In this document: positions 60,486 through 64,000 of the stretch, in pieces
Position numbering within the stretch: the first letter of the stretch is position 1
How the letters are laid out: the number at the start of each line of letters is the position of its first letter
From: Rhodanobacter soli
GTDB taxonomy: Bacteria > Pseudomonadota > Gammaproteobacteria > Xanthomonadales > Rhodanobacteraceae
Assembly: GCF_040548735.1 (NCBI RefSeq)
Contig: NZ_JBEPSD010000001.1
Location: forward strand, 310,001-374,000
Direction: 5' to 3'
Length of the DNA stretch: 64,000 bases
Made by a program: the position numbers and the translations under genes
The notes under the pieces: model-generated
Told to the model about the DNA's origin: nothing
The model's database searches: none
Seen by the model: the letters and a program-made list of their open reading frames with translations, nothing else

Positions 60486-61472
60486 TCAATCGGCCTGCGC
60501 AAGACCCACCGCGACGCCGCCGGAATGGCCCGCCAGCTCGCACCAGCCCCAGTGGTCGAAAATCCACGGTGAACGCAAGGTCAGCGCCAGTCGCACGAAA
60601 CATGGACTCCCCACCGGCACCGACAAGTGCAACCGGCCGGCCTGGTCGCGCTGCAGCGGCGCGTCGCGCCAACGCCAGCTTTGCGTGCCCGCCGGACTGG
60701 CCACGCTGAGCCGCAACCAGGGCCGCAGCCAGACCGGCGGCCGCCACGGCAGGGCGGCCAGCGGCGACGCCAGTCCGGAAGGACGTTCGGGGCGGGCGGC
60801 CAGGTGCAGCATGCGCTTGCCGCTCAACGCCATCTGGCTGCGATGTTCAGCCAGCGCGGCGCGCTTGCACGCCGATTGCGCAGCCGTGCCATGGATTTCC
60901 CGGGAATCGCCGTCCCCGGCGCGACCATGCACGAGGTAGTTCAACAGTGGCGGTGGATTGACCTGTTGCGCCAGCGCCAGGCGCACCAGCACATGCGCCG
61001 CGCCGTGGTCGGGATGGCGGTCGGCCAGCGCCGGCGCCACCACCAGGCTGGGGGCGAACTGGCCGATCGCCGCGGCCAGCGTCGATACCGAGGCGCTACA
61101 CGACTGCAGCAGCCTATCGGTGACGCCCATGTCCGGCCAGCCCAACGGCTGCAGCGCCTGCGCCGGCACGCCCAGACACTGCAGCGCCTGCAGCATCTCC
61201 GCGTGGCGGCGGTGACCCCAGCGCTGGCGGTCGGCAAGACGGATGCGCAGGCGCCGTTCCAGCCAGCGCTGCGGCCACGGGTTGTTGTCGCCCTCGGTCA
61301 GCAGCAGGATCCGCACCTCGCCGCCGGCCGCCCGCACCTGCTGGATCAGCAGGCCGGTCGCGATGGTCTCGTCATCCGGGTGCGGCGCCACCACCAGCAG
61401 GCGGGTCTGCGCGGAAAATACCGGCAACCCGTTCGCCGTGGACGGCGATGAGCGGGCACCGGTCCCGCTCAT
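60486..61472 (-). CDS. PIG-L/LmbE-family zinc deacetylase
   Basis: A 328-residue protein. The N-terminal 190 residues form a PIG-L domain with the zinc motif VVAPHPDDETIATG and the second ligand motif DRHPDHGAAH. These enzymes remove N-acetyl groups from sugars or sugar-linked substrates. The C-terminal part is basic and Trp/Pro-rich (LPWRPPVWLRPWLRLSV) with a final beta-rich segment of unknown fold. Its start overlaps the holB stop by 4 bp, so it is translated with the DNA replication genes. The substrate is unknown. Confidence 0.87.
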   Translation of the reverse strand: MSGTGARSSPSTANGLPVFSAQTRLLVVAPHPDDETIATGLLIQQVRAAGGEVRILLLTEGDNNPWPQRWLERRLRIRLADRQRWGHRRHAEMLQALQCLGVPAQALQPLGWPDMGVTDRLLQSCSASVSTLAAAIGQFAPSLVVAPALADRHPDHGAAHVLVRLALAQQVNPPPLLNYLVHGRAGDGDSREIHGTAAQSACKRAALAEHRSQMALSGKRMLHLAARPERPSGLASPLAALPWRPPVWLRPWLRLSVASPAGTQSWRWRDAPLQRDQAGRLHLSVPVGSPCFVRLALTLRSPWIFDHWGWCELAGHSGGVAVGLAQAD

Positions 61473-62404
61473 CGCCACTGCGCCAGCAGTTCCAGCAGCA
61501 GCAGGTCGGCGCGCAACGGGCCACGCAAACCCTCGCGGGTGCGATTGGTCGCGTCGTACCAGTGGCCCAGCGCCTCGACGTCCATCGCGCTGGCCAGCGG
61601 GCCGTGGCCAGCCGCCGAGCGCGCCTTGATCTCGTCGGCGGTGGCCTGGGCGGCAAACCACAGCCGCTGCGCCGGTTCGCTGTCCAGCCAGCGCTTGACC
61701 ACTTCGGTCGGCTGGCCGCGGCCGGCGGCCAGCGCGGCCAGGTCCTTGCGCACTTCCTGCCGCCGCTCCAGCGCGCCTTCCCCGGCCCAGGCTCTGGCCA
61801 GACCGGGATTGCCGCCGGCCGCGGCGAGCGCACCCGCCGCATCGCGCACGCCTTCGGCCTGCAGCCAGGCCAGCGCGTCGGCCGTGGCCGGCAGGTGGAA
61901 CTCGATCCGCTGGCAGCGGCTGCGGATGGTTGGCGGCAGGCGCCACGGGGCGTCGGCCAGCAGGATCAGCATGGTCTGCGCGGCCGGTTCCTCCAGCGTC
62001 TTCAGCAACGCGTTGGCGGCGGCGGGATTCATCGCGTCAGCCGGGTCGATGCTGGCCACCTGCCAGCCGCCGAACTGGCTGTTCATGGCCAGCCGCGCCG
62101 ACAGCTCGCGGATCTGGTCGACCACGATCTCGCTGCGTTGCACGCCGTCCTTGCGCAAGCCGAAGCCCAGCGTGACCACATCCGGGTGCGAGCCGGCGGC
62201 GAGCAGCAGGCAACTGCGGCAATGCCCGCAGGCATCGCCGCCGATCGGCTCGGCACACAGCAGCCCCTGCACGAAACGCTGTGCGAACGCGCGCTTGCCC
62301 AGGCCGGCGGCGCCGCACAACAGCAAGGCATGCGGCAGCGCGTCGCGCTGCCGGCGCGCCTGCAGCCGCGTCCAATGTTCGGCATGCCAGGGCAATCCGT
62401 TCAT
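61469..62404 (-). CDS. holB: DNA polymerase III delta' subunit
   Basis: Delta' is part of the clamp loader that places the beta clamp on DNA. The 311-residue protein has a P-loop-like but degenerate segment (CGAAGLGKRAFAQ), a zinc module (DACGHCRSC), and the SRC-type motif (IRSRCQRIEFHLP) of clamp-loader subunits. Start ATG 62404 overlaps the tmk stop by 4 bp. It is followed by the PIG-L gene with another 4-bp overlap. Confidence 0.93.
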   Translation of the reverse strand: MNGLPWHAEHWTRLQARRQRDALPHALLLCGAAGLGKRAFAQRFVQGLLCAEPIGGDACGHCRSCLLLAAGSHPDVVTLGFGLRKDGVQRSEIVVDQIRELSARLAMNSQFGGWQVASIDPADAMNPAAANALLKTLEEPAAQTMLILLADAPWRLPPTIRSRCQRIEFHLPATADALAWLQAEGVRDAAGALAAAGGNPGLARAWAGEGALERRQEVRKDLAALAAGRGQPTEVVKRWLDSEPAQRLWFAAQATADEIKARSAAGHGPLASAMDVEALGHWYDATNRTREGLRGPLRADLLLLELLAQWR

Positions 62405-63042
62405 GCTTGGCCTTCTCCCAGCAATACCGCCAGCGCCTGCGTCGCGGCCTGCAGAACGGCCGCAGGCGACTGGCTGGCGTCGATCACCCGGAAACGCTCC
62501 GGTTCGGCCGCGGCGCGCTCGCGATAACTCGCACGCACCCGTTCGAAAAAGGCATCGGCCTCGACCTCGATGCGGTCGGCGTCGCCACGGCCGGCGGCGC
62601 GCGCACGGCCGGTCGCCACCGGCAGGTCGAGCAGCAAGGTCAGGTCGGGCTTCACGCCGGCGCAGGCCCAGCGCTCGAGTTCCGCGATGCGCGGCGTCGG
62701 CTGGCCGCGGCCACCGCCCTGGTAGGCATAGCTGGCGTCGGCAAAGCGATCGCACAGCACCCACTGGCCCGTACTCAAGGCCGGCTCGATCACTTCGCGC
62801 ACCAGCTGCGCGCGCGAGGCGAACATCAGCAGCAGCTCGGTCTCGGCGGCCAGTCCATGCAGGGCCGGATCGAGCACGATCGCGCGCACCGCCTCGCCCA
62901 CGGCGGTGCCGCCGGGTTCGCGCGTCTGCACCAGCGCGATGCCGCGCCGTTCGATGTGCTTGCGCAGGCCGGCCAGCAAGGTGCTCTTGCCGGCGCCCTC
63001 GCCGCCTTCGAGACTGATGAATTTTCCGCGCGGGTTTGTCAT
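62401..63042 (-). CDS. tmk: Thymidylate kinase
   Basis: Tmk phosphorylates dTMP to dTDP for DNA synthesis. The 213-residue protein has the P-loop SLEGGEGAGKSTL, the dTMP-binding TREPGGTAVGE and DRFADASYAYQGGGRG, and LLLDLPVATGRARAAGRGDADRIE as the lid area (Arg/Gly-rich). Start ATG 63042 is chosen because it overlaps the mltG stop by 4 bp; a TTG 6 bp upstream is possible. It lies between mltG and holB. Confidence 0.96.
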   Translation of the reverse strand: MTNPRGKFISLEGGEGAGKSTLLAGLRKHIERRGIALVQTREPGGTAVGEAVRAIVLDPALHGLAAETELLLMFASRAQLVREVIEPALSTGQWVLCDRFADASYAYQGGGRGQPTPRIAELERWACAGVKPDLTLLLDLPVATGRARAAGRGDADRIEVEADAFFERVRASYRERAAAEPERFRVIDASQSPAAVLQAATQALAVLLGEGQA

Positions 63043-64000
63043 CGGCAACGCTTCCGCTGGTAGCAGTCGACGTTGCGATTGTGTTCCTCCAAAGTACGGG
63101 CGAACACGTGGCCGCCGTCGCCGCGCGCCACGAAATACAGCGCATCGCCGGCGGCCGGGTGCAGCGCCGCCACCAGCGCCGGCTTGCCCGGCAGCGCGAT
63201 CGGCGTCGGCGGCAGGCCAGGCCGGGTATAGGTGTTGTACGGCGTGTCGGCGGTCAGGTCGCTCTTGCGGATGTTGCCGGCGTAGTTCGCGCCCATGCCG
63301 TAGATCACGCTGGGATCGGTCTGCAGCAGCATGTGATCCTCGAGGCGCCGCACGAACACCCCGGCGATCTGCGCGCGCTCCGCCGGAATGCCGGTTTCCT
63401 TCTCCACGATCGAGGCCAGGATCAGCGCCTCGTACGGCGTGGCCAGCGGCAGGTCCTGCGCGCGTCCCGCCCAGAGCTCGTCGAGCGTCTTCACCATCGC
63501 GGCATGCGCGCGCCGGAGGATGTCCAGGTCGCTGTCACCCTTCACATAGGCGTAGGTCTCGGGCAGGAAACGGCCTTCCGGCGCTTCGCCGCCGGCGCCG
63601 ATCTTCTGCATGACCGCGGCATCGTCCAGCGCGGCGCTGTCGTGGTTCAACTTCTCGGCCCTAGCCAGCGCCTGGCGCAACTCGCCGAAGGTCCAGCCGT
63701 CGACGATGGTGAAATTGCGTTGCAGCACCCTGCCGGCCGCCATGTTCGCGAGCAACTGGCGCGGGGTGATGCCGGGTTCCAGCGCGTATTCGCCGGCGTG
63801 CAGCTTGCCGGCCACGTGCATCTGCTCGGCCAGCAGCCGCCAGTACAGCGGGCTGGCCGTGCTGAACCCACGTTGGCGCAATTCGCCGACGATACCCTTG
63901 AAGCTGCTGCCGCGGCCGATGTCGATGCTGTCGCCCTGCGTCGCCACGTTCAGCGGTGCCATACCGAAGCGGGCAAAGTCGTTCCAGCCATAGATCAGTG
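63039..64000 (-). CDS. mltG: Endolytic murein transglycosylase MltG (5' end outside window)
   Basis: MltG cuts nascent glycan chains at the inner membrane and may set chain length. The C-terminal 320 or so residues are seen; the frame is open to the window edge (upstream codons read LIYGWNDFARFG), so the N-terminal membrane anchor is missing. A LysM-like part (PAGE...FTIVDGWTFGELRQAL) and the YceG domain are present, with the catalytic Glu in ASIVEKETGIPAERAQIAGVFVRRL and LQTDPSVIYGMG. It precedes tmk with a 4-bp overlap. Confidence 0.94.
   Translation of the reverse strand, partial: LIYGWNDFARFGMAPLNVATQGDSIDIGRGSSFKGIVGELRQRGFSTASPLYWRLLAEQMHVAGKLHAGEYALEPGITPRQLLANMAAGRVLQRNFTIVDGWTFGELRQALARAEKLNHDSAALDDAAVMQKIGAGGEAPEGRFLPETYAYVKGDSDLDILRRAHAAMVKTLDELWAGRAQDLPLATPYEALILASIVEKETGIPAERAQIAGVFVRRLEDHMLLQTDPSVIYGMGANYAGNIRKSDLTADTPYNTYTRPGLPPTPIALPGKPALVAALHPAAGDALYFVARGDGGHVFARTLEEHNRNVDCYQRKRCR

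Overview
This 64 kb window is a stretch of chromosome from a GC-rich gammaproteobacterium. It fits best in Xanthomonadales (Lysobacterales), probably family Rhodanobacteraceae (Rhodanobacter/Dyella/Luteibacter-like). The family placement is an inference from protein character and gene order: a type IV pilus PilZ gene in the tmk-holB neighbourhood, class III PHA synthase genes, GyrA with Gln at position 83, and several dispersed hairpin repeats between genes. No phage, insertion sequence, plasmid or CRISPR signature was seen. The region is core chromosome with dense, well-packed genes.

Layout. 1-4.7 kb: the end of purB, a lone methyltransferase, and a divergent glutathione S-transferase/HxlR-regulator pair. 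3.7-13.6 kb: an assimilatory sulfur island. cysG and cysK run leftward; cysB runs rightward from the same intergenic region. cysJ-cysI-cysH-sat/cysC runs leftward and meets cysB tail to tail. Together they encode sulfate activation (Sat/APS kinase fusion), PAPS reduction, sulfite reduction, siroheme synthesis and cysteine synthesis. A distinctive motif is shared by the cysJ and cysG/cysB promoter regions. 13.8-16 kb: ribosomal oxygenase and a GNAT two-domain protein. 16.2-21.9 kb: sucA-sucB-lpdA (2-oxoglutarate dehydrogenase), with a dispersed repeat between sucB and lpdA. 22-26.2 kb: LOG-family protein, AcuI/YhdH reductase, PilH-like response regulator, DnaJ-like and Hsp20 chaperones, peroxiredoxin. 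26.3-32.4 kb: gyrA, mtnA, phaE-phaC.

32.5-42 kb, all leftward: tRNA-fMet, rimP, nusA, infB, rbfA, truB, rpsO, pnp. This is the same order as the E. coli metY-nusA-pnp region and links initiator tRNA, transcription elongation, translation initiation, 30S maturation and RNA decay. 42-56.7 kb: a complete 14-gene nuoA-N operon for respiratory complex I, with separate nuoC and nuoD. 57-64 kb, leftward: mltG (cut by the window edge), tmk, holB, a PIG-L/LmbE-type deacetylase, a GAF-GAF-PAS-GGDEF-EAL protein, and pilZ.

The most interesting unexplained signals are non-coding. One is a two-hairpin repeat in front of cysI and pnp whose stem shows a compensatory base change, with a diverged relative in front of nusA. 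Others are a perfect 10-bp dyad in front of cysJ with a related motif in the cysG/cysB gap, two copies of a GGAGTGAGAAA-type inverted repeat, and a terminator-like hairpin in the rimP-nusA leader.
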